From NCBI RefSeq assembly GCF_000518265.1, contig NZ_JADG01000008.1, positions 124,001 through 188,000 of the forward strand: a stretch of 64,000 nucleotides of DNA, read 5' to 3'. This document shows positions 16,964 to 25,900 of this stretch, one piece after another (the stretch's first letter is position 1; each line of letters starts with the position of its first letter). Both the position numbers and the translations under genes were made by a program. Origin of the DNA: Actinomadura oligospora ATCC 43269 (GTDB lineage: Bacteria; Actinomycetota; Actinomycetes; Streptosporangiales; Streptosporangiaceae). Under the pieces are notes generated by a model. That model made no database searches, was not told where the DNA came from, and worked only from the letters and a program-made list of their open reading frames with translations.

Positions 16964-17372
16964 GCGCGTGGACACGCGCGGCGGCCTGCCGTGCCTCGGA
17001 ACCAAGGAGTTCGCGTCCGAACCCGACCAGGCGAGCCGGGCCCGCGCGTGGGTGTCCGAGGCGCTCGGGCCGAACCATCCCGCCCACGAGGACTGTGAGT
17101 TGCTGGTGTCGGAGGTCTTCACCAACGCCGTCCGGTACGGCGACGGCGACACTGTCGAGGTCAGCGCGTACGCCGATGACCATCGCGTCCGCGTCGAGGT
17201 CGTGGACGCGGGCGGCGACACGCTCCCGCACCTCGTGGACGACCCGGACGGCGAGACCGGCCGAGGCCTCGTCATCATCCGGGCCCTGACCGACACCTGG
17301 GGATGCCGCAAACTCCCCGACGGACGCCTGAACGTCTGGTTCGTCCTCGAACCCGAACCGAACGCGTCCTAG
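16953..17372 (+). CDS. ATP-binding protein, anti-sigma factor kinase type (HATPase_c_2)
   Basis: A 139-residue GHKL ATPase of the RsbW/SpoIIAB group. N box LLVSEVFTNAVRYG, G1 box VVDAGG, and the GRGLVIIRALTDTWG lid are in order. Such proteins act as Ser kinases or anti-sigma factors, without a histidine kinase domain. Overlaps the upstream gene by 11 bp. Together with the divergent XRE/DUF397 pair this is a known actinomycete module; no sigma factor or antagonist is next to it, so its partner is elsewhere. Confidence 0.9.
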   Translation: MPPERVDTRGGLPCLGTKEFASEPDQASRARAWVSEALGPNHPAHEDCELLVSEVFTNAVRYGDGDTVEVSAYADDHRVRVEVVDAGGDTLPHLVDDPDGETGRGLVIIRALTDTWGCRKLPDGRLNVWFVLEPEPNAS

Positions 17373-17423
17373 GGAGACGGCCCCGGCGGCACACCCTGCC
17401 GTCGGGGCTTCCTGGCCCTGTGG

Positions 17424-17969
17424 TCAGATGCGGCCGAAGAGGTGGTTGGCGGGGGCGTTGGGGTCGTCGCCGTAGAAGAACTCGACGACGGCGTCGTGGT
17501 ACTCCGGACGTCCCAACGTGCCCGACCCGTCCGCGTCGAGCAGGCCGAAGACGTGGGCGCAGTCGGTGTCCGGGACCCGCATCCCCGCCCCGAAGACCTG
17601 GCTGAACTCGTCCAGCGAGATCACGCCGTCGCGGTCGGTGTCGCCGAGGTCGAAGATGAGGTCGGCGACCCACTTGATCTGCTCGGCGTACCGGGACCGG
17701 TCGGTGAGCGCGGCGTGGAACCCCTCGGTCATCTCGGCGACGTCCACCGCCTCGTCGCCGTCCACGTCGTACGGAGCGATGATCTCCGTCCAGAACCGGT
17801 CCATCGACTCGTTGAGCTGCCGGGCGTGCGGCGAGTTCGGCGGGATCCCCTTCGCCTCCACGGCCCGTTCGGCGATCCGGACCATGTCCTCGCGGCTGAG
17901 GACCCCGTCCCCGTCCATGTCGGCGCCCTGGAACCACTGCTGGTACTTGCGCGTGCGCAGATCACTCAT
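17424..17969 (-). CDS. EF-hand calcium-binding protein (calerythrin-like)
   Basis: A 181-residue four-EF-hand protein. Loops: DMDGDGVLSRED, DVDGDEAVDVAE, DTDRDGVISLDE and DADGSGTLGRPE, each with acidic residues at 1, 3, 5 and 12. Loop 2 has Glu where Gly usually sits at position 6, so it may bind weakly. No signal peptide is seen, so it acts in the cytoplasm as a calcium sensor or buffer. ATG 17969 chosen; upstream Met codons exist but lie next to the promoter. Confidence 0.92.
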   Translation of the reverse strand: MSDLRTRKYQQWFQGADMDGDGVLSREDMVRIAERAVEAKGIPPNSPHARQLNESMDRFWTEIIAPYDVDGDEAVDVAEMTEGFHAALTDRSRYAEQIKWVADLIFDLGDTDRDGVISLDEFSQVFGAGMRVPDTDCAHVFGLLDADGSGTLGRPEYHDAVVEFFYGDDPNAPANHLFGRI

Positions 17970-18298
17970 GCACTCGACCATATGCAAACAGTCATGATCT
18001 GATGACTAAGAGTAGTCAAATGAAGGGTCAGATCCCCAGATCTGAGGACGCGTCAGGAACGGCGGACACCTGAGGTTCCGCAACAGACCAGACCCGCCGT
18101 GGCGCAGACGTCCTCGGCGGGCGCGGTCGGTGACCCCGACGAACGGCAGCGATGGGGGACGGGGCGCCCCTGCGCCTCGTCCCCCATCGGTCAGGACGCG
18201 TCGGTGCCCCGAGGTCGCAAGGCGGCCGTTGCCTCCCGCCTCACTCCGACGCCGACCGCCTGCGGCCGATCACCGCAGGCGCTCGCGCGCGGCGCTGG
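17970..18298. other. Intergenic region, possible promoter dyad for the EF-hand gene
   Basis: TGACTA (18003-18008), AGAG, TAGTCA (18013-18018) is a perfect dyad. On the minus strand TTGACT (18019-18014) overlaps it as a possible -35 element, 45 bp upstream of the EF-hand ATG. The rest, up to 18298, holds nothing I can support. Confidence 0.4.
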
Positions 18299-18805
18299 TC
18301 ACCAGCCGTTGTCGCCGTCTTCGCCGCCGTCCCCGCCGTCGGAGAAGTCGTTGTACTCGATGTTGGTTACCTCGTACTCGATGTTCGTGACCTCCTGGAT
18401 CACCTGCTGCGGCTCGTCGTCGTCCAGCATCTCGTTGATGAGCGCGCCGCCGACCAGGCCCGCCGCGCCGGCAGCCGCGACGCCGCCCCAACCGGGACCG
18501 CGACGCCGTTCGTGCTGGTCATGGTGGTCGTAGTGGTGGTGGTCGTCGTACACAGGCTGTGCATAGCCGGGCGCCGGGTAGCCGGGCTGCGGATGTCCCG
18601 CGGCCGGGTATCCCTGCTGCGGCGCGGGATATCCCGGCTGGCCCGCGGCGTATCCGGGCTGGCCGGACGCCATCTGCTGCTGGTGCACGGCCCAGCGCTG
18701 CGCGCACGCGGGACAGGCGGTCACGTTGCGCGCCGCGCCCCACTGCGGCGTCCACAGGATGGCCTGGACGCCCGGACCGTGCGCCGCGTCGAAGAAACAC
18801 GTCAT
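18299..18805 (-). CDS. Gly-Tyr-Pro repeat protein with Cys motif and internal duplication
   Basis: A 168-residue protein with no family I recognise. In order: CPAC after an AARNVTACPACAQRW segment; a QPGYxxx repeat tract (about residues 48-85, low complexity); a His-rich stretch (DDHHHYDHHDQHERR); one small hydrophobic segment (WGGVAAAGAAGLVGGAL); and a near-perfect duplication EVTNIEY. The prolines, glycines and tyrosines suggest a disordered region. ATG 18805 lies 25 bp downstream of a BlaI-type dyad. Its neighbours are the M56 and BlaI genes, so regulation by that system is likely. Confidence 0.75.
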   Translation of the reverse strand: MTCFFDAAHGPGVQAILWTPQWGAARNVTACPACAQRWAVHQQQMASGQPGYAAGQPGYPAPQQGYPAAGHPQPGYPAPGYAQPVYDDHHHYDHHDQHERRRGPGWGGVAAAGAAGLVGGALINEMLDDDEPQQVIQEVTNIEYEVTNIEYNDFSDGGDGGEDGDNGW

Positions 18806-18829
18806 GGAGGGAACTCCCCGGATCGAGTT

Positions 18830-18851
18830 ATCTGCGACAAGTGTCGTAGAT
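18830..18851 (-). promoter_or_regulatory. BlaI-type operator candidate upstream of the 18299 gene
   Basis: ATCTGCGACA, AG, TGTCGTAGAT: 10-bp arms with one mismatch and a 2-bp centre. The ACA-N2-TGT core and 2-bp spacing match the BlaI/MecI operator pattern (TACA-N2-TGTA). It sits 25 bp before ATG 18805, between the M56 gene stop (18898) and the target, where a repressor would block transcription. Confidence 0.6.
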
Positions 18852-18897
18852 CATCCGAAGATGATCAAGCCGATCCGATCGGTCCAGTTCGTGTCGG

Positions 18898-19836
18898 TCA
18901 GATGAAGGGCAGCCCGAACGCCTGGTCCAGCTGGAACGCGGCGGCGGCGAACGGCCCGGTCGTCAGGCTGCTGCCCAGCAGCGCCATCGGACCGGTCACC
19001 GGATTCCGCGCCGGCGGCGCGGCCAGCAGCGCCCGAACCCGCTCGACCGTCTGCGACTCCGCGAACCCCGGAAGATCGCGCCCGACCCCACGCCCCCACC
19101 CGGCATCCCGCGCCGCCGCACCCGCCGTGCCCGCCGCACCCGCAGCACTCGTCGTGCTCGCCAGGGCGACCTTCGCGATCGTCCGCGCGACCAGAACACG
19201 ATCGCCCACCGCGTCCGCCGTCTCCTCGTCCGCCCAGCGCTCTACCGCCAGCCGCAACCGCCGATCCAGCGGCCGAAGGAACGGCAGGACCGCCCTGCTC
19301 AACGCCCCGACCAGCAGATACCGGTGATGAGCGTGCCGCAGATGGGTCTCCTCGTGGCGGAAGACGATCGCCAGCTCGGGCCCGCTCAGCCTCCGGAGCA
19401 GCCCCCGCGACACCAGCACCCCGCCGTCACGCCACCCCGGGACGGCCATCGCCACCGGCTCGTCGCACTCGAGCACTCCCCGGCTCAGCCGCCGCGCCTC
19501 CCGCGTCCCCGAAACACTCCGCCGGACGACCCGTCCCACCACAACGCACGCGAACACGAACACAGCCACGGCCAAGACACCGAACATCGACGGAACCGGC
19601 GAGTCGTCCCCGAACAACATCCACTCGGGCAGCCGGTCGGCGGCGTCCGGAGCCAGTGTGGCCCCGTAGTTCACCGCGACGAACAGGGCCGTCCCGACGA
19701 CCGACGTCGTCGCGCTCGCCGCGACCGTCGCCAGGATCCGCGCCGTCCAGACCGGATGCAGTGGCACGCGCGCCCACCCGAGCAGGATCGCGGGCGGCAG
19801 CGTCACCGCGACCGGCAGGAAAGTGAACAGGTTCAC
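18898..19836 (-). CDS. M56-type membrane metallopeptidase (BlaR1/MecR1-like)
   Basis: A 312-residue membrane protein. Three hydrophobic segments precede the zinc site RHEETHLRHAHH, which contains HExxH, followed by ERWADEETAD, the third zinc ligand region typical of M56. M56 proteases are the signal-transducing partners of BlaI repressors; the cytoplasmic domain cleaves or releases the repressor on stimulation. It lacks a C-terminal penicillin-sensor domain, as most actinobacterial members do. GTG 19836 overlaps the blaI stop as GTGA. Confidence 0.9.
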   Translation of the reverse strand: MNLFTFLPVAVTLPPAILLGWARVPLHPVWTARILATVAASATTSVVGTALFVAVNYGATLAPDAADRLPEWMLFGDDSPVPSMFGVLAVAVFVFACVVVGRVVRRSVSGTREARRLSRGVLECDEPVAMAVPGWRDGGVLVSRGLLRRLSGPELAIVFRHEETHLRHAHHRYLLVGALSRAVLPFLRPLDRRLRLAVERWADEETADAVGDRVLVARTIAKVALASTTSAAGAAGTAGAAARDAGWGRGVGRDLPGFAESQTVERVRALLAAPPARNPVTGPMALLGSSLTTGPFAAAAFQLDQAFGLPFI

Positions 19837-20219
19837 GGATGCTCCCCGCCCTTGCCCGACAACGACGGCGGCAGATCGTCCAGGACGACCCGGAGCATCC
19901 GCGCCTGCTCCCCGCTCAACGTCTCGACGAACCGGCTCAGAACGTACTGCTGGTCACTGGCCAGCCGCAGATGCTCGTGCATGCGCCCGGCGACGACGTC
20001 CGCCTCGTCCACCGCGAGCCGGTACTCGTACTGACGCCCGACCCGGACGCGCTGCACCATCCCCTTGTCGAGCAGCCGGTTCAGGATCGTGTTCACCGTC
20101 GACCGCGTCGGCGCGCCGATCATGCGCTCGCACAGGTCCACGGTGCTGATGTAGGCGCCCGCGGCGGCCAGGACGGCCAGAACCTCGGCCTCCAGCCGCC
20201 CGAGAGGACGTCGTGCCAC
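19833..20219 (-). CDS. BlaI/MecI/CopY-family transcriptional repressor
   Basis: A 128-residue BlaI-family winged-helix repressor. LGRLEAEVLAVLAAAGAYISTVDLCERM, then TRSTVNTILNRLLDKGMVQRVRVGRQYEYRL carries the recognition helix and wing; the rest is the dimerisation and protease-sensitive helix. GTG 20219 gives the usual family length; an upstream ATG at 20321 would add an atypical extension. It overlaps the M56 gene. Probable targets are itself and the 18299-18805 gene, which has a matching dyad. Confidence 0.92.
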   Translation of the reverse strand: MARRPLGRLEAEVLAVLAAAGAYISTVDLCERMIGAPTRSTVNTILNRLLDKGMVQRVRVGRQYEYRLAVDEADVVAGRMHEHLRLASDQQYVLSRFVETLSGEQARMLRVVLDDLPPSLSGKGGEHP

Positions 20220-20430
20220 TCCACACCCCTCTCCGACCAGAGCCCGGGCCCGAAACGGCCGGGCGGAACCGACCGAATTCTGCACCCCACCACCCGCGGA
20301 CACGAGCCCATCGACCGACACTCACGTCAGGTGATCAAGTCACCCCGCCGAGTGCCCGACGCTTAGACGGCCCACGCCTCGGATACATATCGTAACGATT
20401 AGCTACATAAGGTGGTCAGGGAGGACTGCC

Positions 20431-21819
20431 ATGGACCTCGACGATCGCACTCTGCAAGGCGCGCGCGCCGCCGCCGCGGCCACCCGGCTGGCCGACCAGG
20501 ACGTCATCGCCGTGATCCTGGTCTGGGTCGACACCAGCGGCATCGCCCGCGTCAAGGCCGTCCCGCTGGCCCGCCTCGAACACGCCGCGACCTGGGGCGT
20601 CGGCGTCCCGCCCGGCCTGGACGCCTTCCTCCTCGACGACTCGGTCGTCACCGGACGCTACGCGGGCGGCGCGCCCGTCGGAGACCTCCGCCTCCACCCC
20701 GACCTGGACCGCCTCGTCCCCCTGGCCGCCCTCCCCGGCTGGGCCCTCGCCCCCGCGGACCGCTACGCCCAGGACGGCGCCGTCCACCCCCTCGACTCCC
20801 GCTCCCTGCTCCGCCGCGAGATGGCCCGCCTCTCCTCCCAGGGCTGGTCGGCCCGCGCCGCCTTCGAAATGGAATGGGCCGTCTCCAAGAAGGGCTGGGG
20901 GGACGACTTCACCCCCGCCTGCAACGGCCCCGCCTACGGAATGACCCGCGTCAGCGAACTCTCCGACTACCTCCGCGACGTCCTCCTCGCCCTCGAAGGC
21001 TCCGGTGTCGCGGTCGAGCAGATCCACCCCGAATACGCCCCAGGCCAGTACGAACTCACCGTCGCCGCCGAGGACCCACTGGGCGCCGCCGACACCGCCG
21101 TCCTCGTCCGCGAGACCGTCCGCGCGACTTCTTTGCGCCACGGCCTGGTCGCGTCCTTCTCACCCAAGACCGAACTCGCGTCCCTCGGCAACGGCGGCCA
21201 CGTCCACCTCAGCCTCTGGCGCCGCGACACCGACACCAACGCCATGGCCGGAGGGGACGGCCCGTCCGGCATGACCCCGTCCGGCGAGGCGTTCGCCGCC
21301 GGAATCCTGCGACACCTCCCCGCGCTCCTCGCGATCGGCGCCCCGTCCATGGCCAGCTACCTGCGCCTCGTCCCGTCCGGACGCGCCGGCGCCTACGCCT
21401 GCTGGGGCCCGGAGAACCGCGAGGCCGCCCTCCGCTTCATCACCGGCGCCCACGGCGAACAGCACCGGGCCGCCAACCTCGAGGTGAAGTGCTTCGACCC
21501 GTCCGCCAACCCCTACCTCGCCCTCGCCGCCCTCCTGGCCGCCGGACGAGCCGGACTCGACACCCGCGCCACCCTCCCCGCCCCGGTGACCACCGACCCC
21601 GCCGCCCTCCCCACCCAGGAGCGCGATCACGCCGGCATCACCCCCCTGCCGACGACCCTGAGCGAGTCCGTCGAGGCATTCGAAGCCGACCCCGTTCTCC
21701 GCCAGGCCCTGGGCGACGCCGTCATCGACACCGTCTCAGTCGTCCGCCGAGGCGAGATCGCCCTCCTGGACGACGCCACCCCCGAACAAATAACCGCCAC
21801 AACCCGCTGGCGCCACTGA
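20431..21819 (+). CDS. Glutamine synthetase family protein, non-canonical
   Basis: A 462-residue type I glutamine synthetase homologue. Motifs in order: AFEMEW, HPEYAPGQYELTVAAEDPLGAAD, SPKTELASLGNGGHVHLSLW, RLVPSGRAGAYACWGPENREAALRFI and FDPSANPYLAL. The last lies in LEVKCFDPSANPYL where most enzymes have VEFR, so a substrate-binding Arg becomes Lys. It may be a gamma-glutamyl ligase on another amine rather than a housekeeping glutamine synthetase. AGGGAGGA precedes the ATG 20431. No nitrogen or polyamine genes adjoin it. Confidence 0.82.
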   Translation: MDLDDRTLQGARAAAAATRLADQDVIAVILVWVDTSGIARVKAVPLARLEHAATWGVGVPPGLDAFLLDDSVVTGRYAGGAPVGDLRLHPDLDRLVPLAALPGWALAPADRYAQDGAVHPLDSRSLLRREMARLSSQGWSARAAFEMEWAVSKKGWGDDFTPACNGPAYGMTRVSELSDYLRDVLLALEGSGVAVEQIHPEYAPGQYELTVAAEDPLGAADTAVLVRETVRATSLRHGLVASFSPKTELASLGNGGHVHLSLWRRDTDTNAMAGGDGPSGMTPSGEAFAAGILRHLPALLAIGAPSMASYLRLVPSGRAGAYACWGPENREAALRFITGAHGEQHRAANLEVKCFDPSANPYLALAALLAAGRAGLDTRATLPAPVTTDPAALPTQERDHAGITPLPTTLSESVEAFEADPVLRQALGDAVIDTVSVVRRGEIALLDDATPEQITATTRWRH

Positions 21820-21906
21820 TCCCGGCACCGCCAGGCTCCCCACACAACCACCCACGCCGCGCCCCCAGCCCGCGTCGGACGGCCTGCTCCGGCCAGCGTC
21901 ACCGTT

Positions 21907-21941
21907 GTGGTCGGTGATCGCCCTAAGCGATCATCGACCAC
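21907..21941. promoter_or_regulatory. 35-bp inverted repeat upstream of a secreted protein gene
   Basis: GTGGTCGGTGATCGC (21907-21921), CCTAA, GCGATCATCGACCAC (21927-21941) pair at 14 of 15 positions. It starts 88 bp after the glutamine synthetase stop and ends 24 bp before the secreted-protein start, so it could terminate one gene, control the other, or both. Confidence 0.6.
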
Positions 21942-21965
21942 GATCCCCCCATGCAAAGGAATTCG

Positions 21966-22652
21966 ATGAACCGTCCCCGAATGACGACCGCGTCCTCCCT
22001 CACCGCGATCATCGCCGTCACCCTGACCGTCACCGTCCCCGGTACGGCACAGGCCACCACGGCCAAACCCCCGGTCACCAAGACCGTCCACAACTGGTCC
22101 CACCTCGCCTACAAGGGCCCGAAGGGCTCCTACTACCGGCTCAGCAGCGGAGCCGACATCCGCCTCGCACCGAAGTTCGCCCAGGCCGGCTGGGGCAAGC
22201 GCGAGGCCCGGGGCATCAAGGGCGTCAAGAACGGCACGCTGTCCGGCAGGGACGTCCTCGTGGACGGCATCGACTACGACAACTACTCCGGCGCCTGGAA
22301 GAAGACCCGCCTCGACGCCGACACCGTCCGCATCTGGAGGCAGCACGCCGACCCCGCCTACGTGAAGTCGGTCTTCCTGCGCGCCCACGGATGGAAGCGC
22401 GTCAGCGCCCACCACCTGCGCATCAAGGGCTCGATGGCCAAGCTCGCCCCCTACGCGTCCTGGGACCTCCACTACGCCCAGCACATGCTCGACGGCAGCG
22501 GCATCAAGACCCTGACGATCGACCTCTACACCGACTCACGAGGCCGCCTCTCCAAGCTCCTCTTCACCGGCCGCTCCGCATCCGCGACCCTCAAAGCCGA
22601 AGACGGCTGGAACGCCTACAACACCCCAGTCAAGATCGTCGCCCCCCACTGA
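21966..22652 (+). CDS. Secreted protein of unknown function
   Basis: A 228-residue product with a Sec signal peptide: RPRMTTASSLTAIIAVTLTVTVPGTAQA, with an AQA-type cleavage site. The mature part is basic and Trp/Tyr-rich (HNWSHLAYKGPKGSYYRLSSG). I chose ATG 21966, which has AAGGAATTCG upstream; ATG 21951 is the alternative. No catalytic motif or known family is recognisable. A strong inverted repeat precedes it. Confidence 0.65.
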   Translation: MNRPRMTTASSLTAIIAVTLTVTVPGTAQATTAKPPVTKTVHNWSHLAYKGPKGSYYRLSSGADIRLAPKFAQAGWGKREARGIKGVKNGTLSGRDVLVDGIDYDNYSGAWKKTRLDADTVRIWRQHADPAYVKSVFLRAHGWKRVSAHHLRIKGSMAKLAPYASWDLHYAQHMLDGSGIKTLTIDLYTDSRGRLSKLLFTGRSASATLKAEDGWNAYNTPVKIVAPH

Positions 22653-22951
22653 CCAAGCACCCCGGAGATACTCAGGGCCGCCGCCGACTTGCTGGGGGCC
22701 ATGACCATGTCGCTCGTTCTGAGCATCCAGGGCAAGCAGTGTCTACGAATCGTTCTGACGCCGCGGCTCCGCACGTCGGAGTCGTTGTGTTCCTGTGGAC
22801 GGTACCCCTCAGTCGGCTGACAGACGCCCTGGCCTGCCGCTGTCATCGCCGCCGTGCTCGAAGTCGCCCTCTAGAGCTGGCACGGCGGCTCAGTGGTTCG
22901 GCACAACTGGAGCCAACTCATGAATCCGCGTTCAGTGTTTGGGGCGCCTAG
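22653..22951. other. 299-bp intergenic region with no supported feature
   Basis: Between the secreted protein stop and the end of the nSTAND gene I see no gene, repeat or clear hairpin. Six-frame reading gives only short fragments without family motifs. Confidence 0.4.
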
Positions 22952-25900
22952 CTAGGGGCGCAGGTAGAGGCGGCGCTCGTCGGGGGTGAACGGGCGGGGT
23001 GCGTGACTCCGGACCAGGGCGGGCAGACGGTCGGCGGGGCCGCAGACCTCGCACTCCCAGGTGCGCACGCGGGACGGCCAGCGCCACCGGGCCGCCCCGT
23101 CGGAGCCCACCTGCCCGGTGAACGCCGCGACCAGCCGGGTGCCGTGGAACGCCAGCGGGCCGACCGGTCCGCCGAGCCCGCCGAACGTCAGCGGCTCGGC
23201 GGGCCCCTCGCCGACCCGCCACACGCGCAGGCCGCCGGACGGCTCGGTGGCCGCCAGCCAGGACCCGTCGGCGGTGAACGCCAGCGACCGGCCCTGGAGG
23301 ATCTCGCCACCGGTGCCGCGCATGACGGCGGCCGCCGCGCCGTCGGCGGCGGTGTCCCACAGCAGCACGGTCCCGTCGGTGCAGGCCCCGGCCAGCCACC
23401 GCCCGTCGCGGCTGAGGGCGAGCTCGGTCACGCTGGACCGGCCGCCGCGCAGGACGCGGGGCCGGACCCGGCCGGACAGGTCCCAGAACCACACCGAGCC
23501 GTCGTCGCGGGCGCTGGCCAGCCGCCGGCCGTCGGCGCTGACGGCCAGTCCGCCGTCGGCGCGGCCTCCCTCCCGGCCGCGCCGCCATCCGGTCATCTCC
23601 GTGGGAGGCCCGTGCGGTGGCACCCGCCATACGCGCACGTCGGCCGCGCCGCCGCTGCTGACCGCCAGCGTCCGGCCGTCGCCGCCGAAGGCCAGCGCCG
23701 TCGTCCGCGAGCCGCTCTCCGCCAGCACGTACGGCGGGCCGCCCGCCAGGTCCCACAGCCGGACCGGGGCGCCGAAGAACCCGCCCGTGGCGGCGCGGCG
23801 GCCGTCGGGGCTCAGCACGGCGTAGTCGGCCTGGCCCGGGGGGACGCGGTGGTCGGCCAGCGGTCGCCCGCCCCGACCGGCGTCCCAGACCGCGAACCGG
23901 TCGCCCTTGACGGAGGTGGCCAGGACCCGCCCGCCGTCGGCGCTGAGGGAACGGTCGGCCATCCCGTCGTGGCCCTCCAGCCGGGCCGACCGTTCGCCCG
24001 TGCCCGCCGTGACGTCCCAGACGTGCAGCGCGCCCTGGCCCGTGACGCCCGCCAGGCCGCGGCCGTCGGGGGCGAACGCGACCGCTTGCAGGACCCCCGA
24101 TGGGATGCGCAGCGTCAGCGGGTCCAGCGTGCTGCCGGTGTCCCAGACACGGACCGCGCGGTCGTCGGCGAAGGTCGCGACGCGGCCGCCGTCGGCGCTG
24201 AACACCGCGCCCCGGAACGTCTCGGCCCCCATCCGCCAGGTGGCCTCGGCCTGCCAGTCCCCGCGTCCGGCCTCCCGGTCCGTCCGCCACAGGCGCGCCT
24301 GCCGGCCTTGGGTGGAGACCATCCACACGCCGTCCGGGCTGAACGCCAGGTCCCTCGGACGGCTGTCGAGAGCGGTCCGCAGGGTCTCGGCGCCGGTCCG
24401 CGTCAGTGTGAACATCCGCTGGGCCATCCCGAAGCCGCCGCACACCAGCTGCCGCCCGTCGGGGCTCAACGCCACCGCGTCCACGTCACGGGCCGCACCG
24501 AGCCGGACGAACGCGCGGTCCGGCTCGTCCAGGTCCCACACGCGCACCTCCTTGCCGCGCGCCGCCGCCACCCGGCCGCCCGCGAACGCGACCGCGGTCT
24601 GGACCGGCGACCCGCCCTCGTCCCACAGCGTCCGGATCCGCCCGCGACCGCCGGAGGCGTCCCACACCTCGACGGCCCCCTTGCCACCGCCCACCGCCAG
24701 CGTCCGGCCATCCGCACCGAACGCCGCGTCGCTCACCACTGCGGGGATCTCCAGCCCGGGCCCGTCCTGGACCAGCCGGCCGTCCTCCCACCGCCACGTC
24801 CGCACGGACGTCCCCCCGCCGCGCCCCGGACCCCACACCGCGATCCGCGTCCGGTCGGGGGCGGCCGCCATCCCGGTCACGATGGTCAGGCCCGTGGCGG
24901 GGGCGGGCCGGTGCCGGGCGTCGGCCAGGGCCTGCCGCAGCACCGTGTCCGCCTCGACGGTCGGCGCCACCCGGTGCGACTCGGCCGCCAGCGACAACGC
25001 CAGGGCGGGGTCCAGGGTGAACTGGCGGCGGGCCTCGGCGGCGAGCTGGCGGGACCGGGCGCGGTCGCGGGCGTCGGCGTTGCGATCGGCCTGGACCAGC
25101 GCGACGACCGCCAGCACGGCGACCACGGTGGCGACCAAGCTCAGCCCGCCGAAGCGGCGGCGCGCACGGCGGCGCTCGGCCACATGCTCGGCGTCGCGGC
25201 GGGCCCGGCCGGTGGCCAGGAACGCGCGTTCGCGCTCGTTGAGCGGTCCGGGGTCGGTTTCGTCCCACTCGGCCAGCCGCCCGCCGCGCAGCAGGAACTC
25301 GGCGTCCCGGCCGTGGTCGTGCCAGTCGTCGGCGGCGGTGGTGAGCCGCCGGTGCCGCAGCAGCGCGGCGCGGTCGTCGGCCAGCCACCCCCGCAGCCGG
25401 GGCCAGGCGTCGATCAGCGCCTCGTGGGCGGGCTCGGCGGTGCCGCGGTCGACCACCACCAGCCGGGCGGCGGCCAGCCGGTCCAGCAGCGCGTCGATCT
25501 CGCCGGGGTCGGCCAGGCCCGCCAGCTCGTCGCGGTCCACCCGGCGGCGGGTGTCCTCGGTGCCCTCGCCGAGCGCGGTCAGCCGCAGGAACACCGCGCG
25601 CAGCAGGTCCCGCTGGGGAGGGTCCAGGTCCTCGTACAGCTCCTCGGCGGTGCGCGCCACGGCCTCCCGGACCCCGCCCGCTGTGCGGTAGTCGGCCAGC
25701 CGCAGCACCTGGCCGGGCTGCCGCCGCCAGGACTCCCGCAGGGCGTGCGCCACCAGCGGCAGCGTGCCCGGCTCGCCCGCCGCCTCGGCCAGCACCGCCT
25801 CCACCAGCGCGGGCTCGACCTCCAGCCCCACGCGGGCGGCGGGCTCCACGATGACGGCGCGCAGCTCCCGCGCCGTCAGCGGCCCGATCGGGAGCTGGGC

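Noticed and set aside
22653..22951. Possible transposase remnant downstream of the secreted protein
   Set aside because: Short in-frame fragments were read on both strands but none showed a recognisable transposase motif or terminal inverted repeats.
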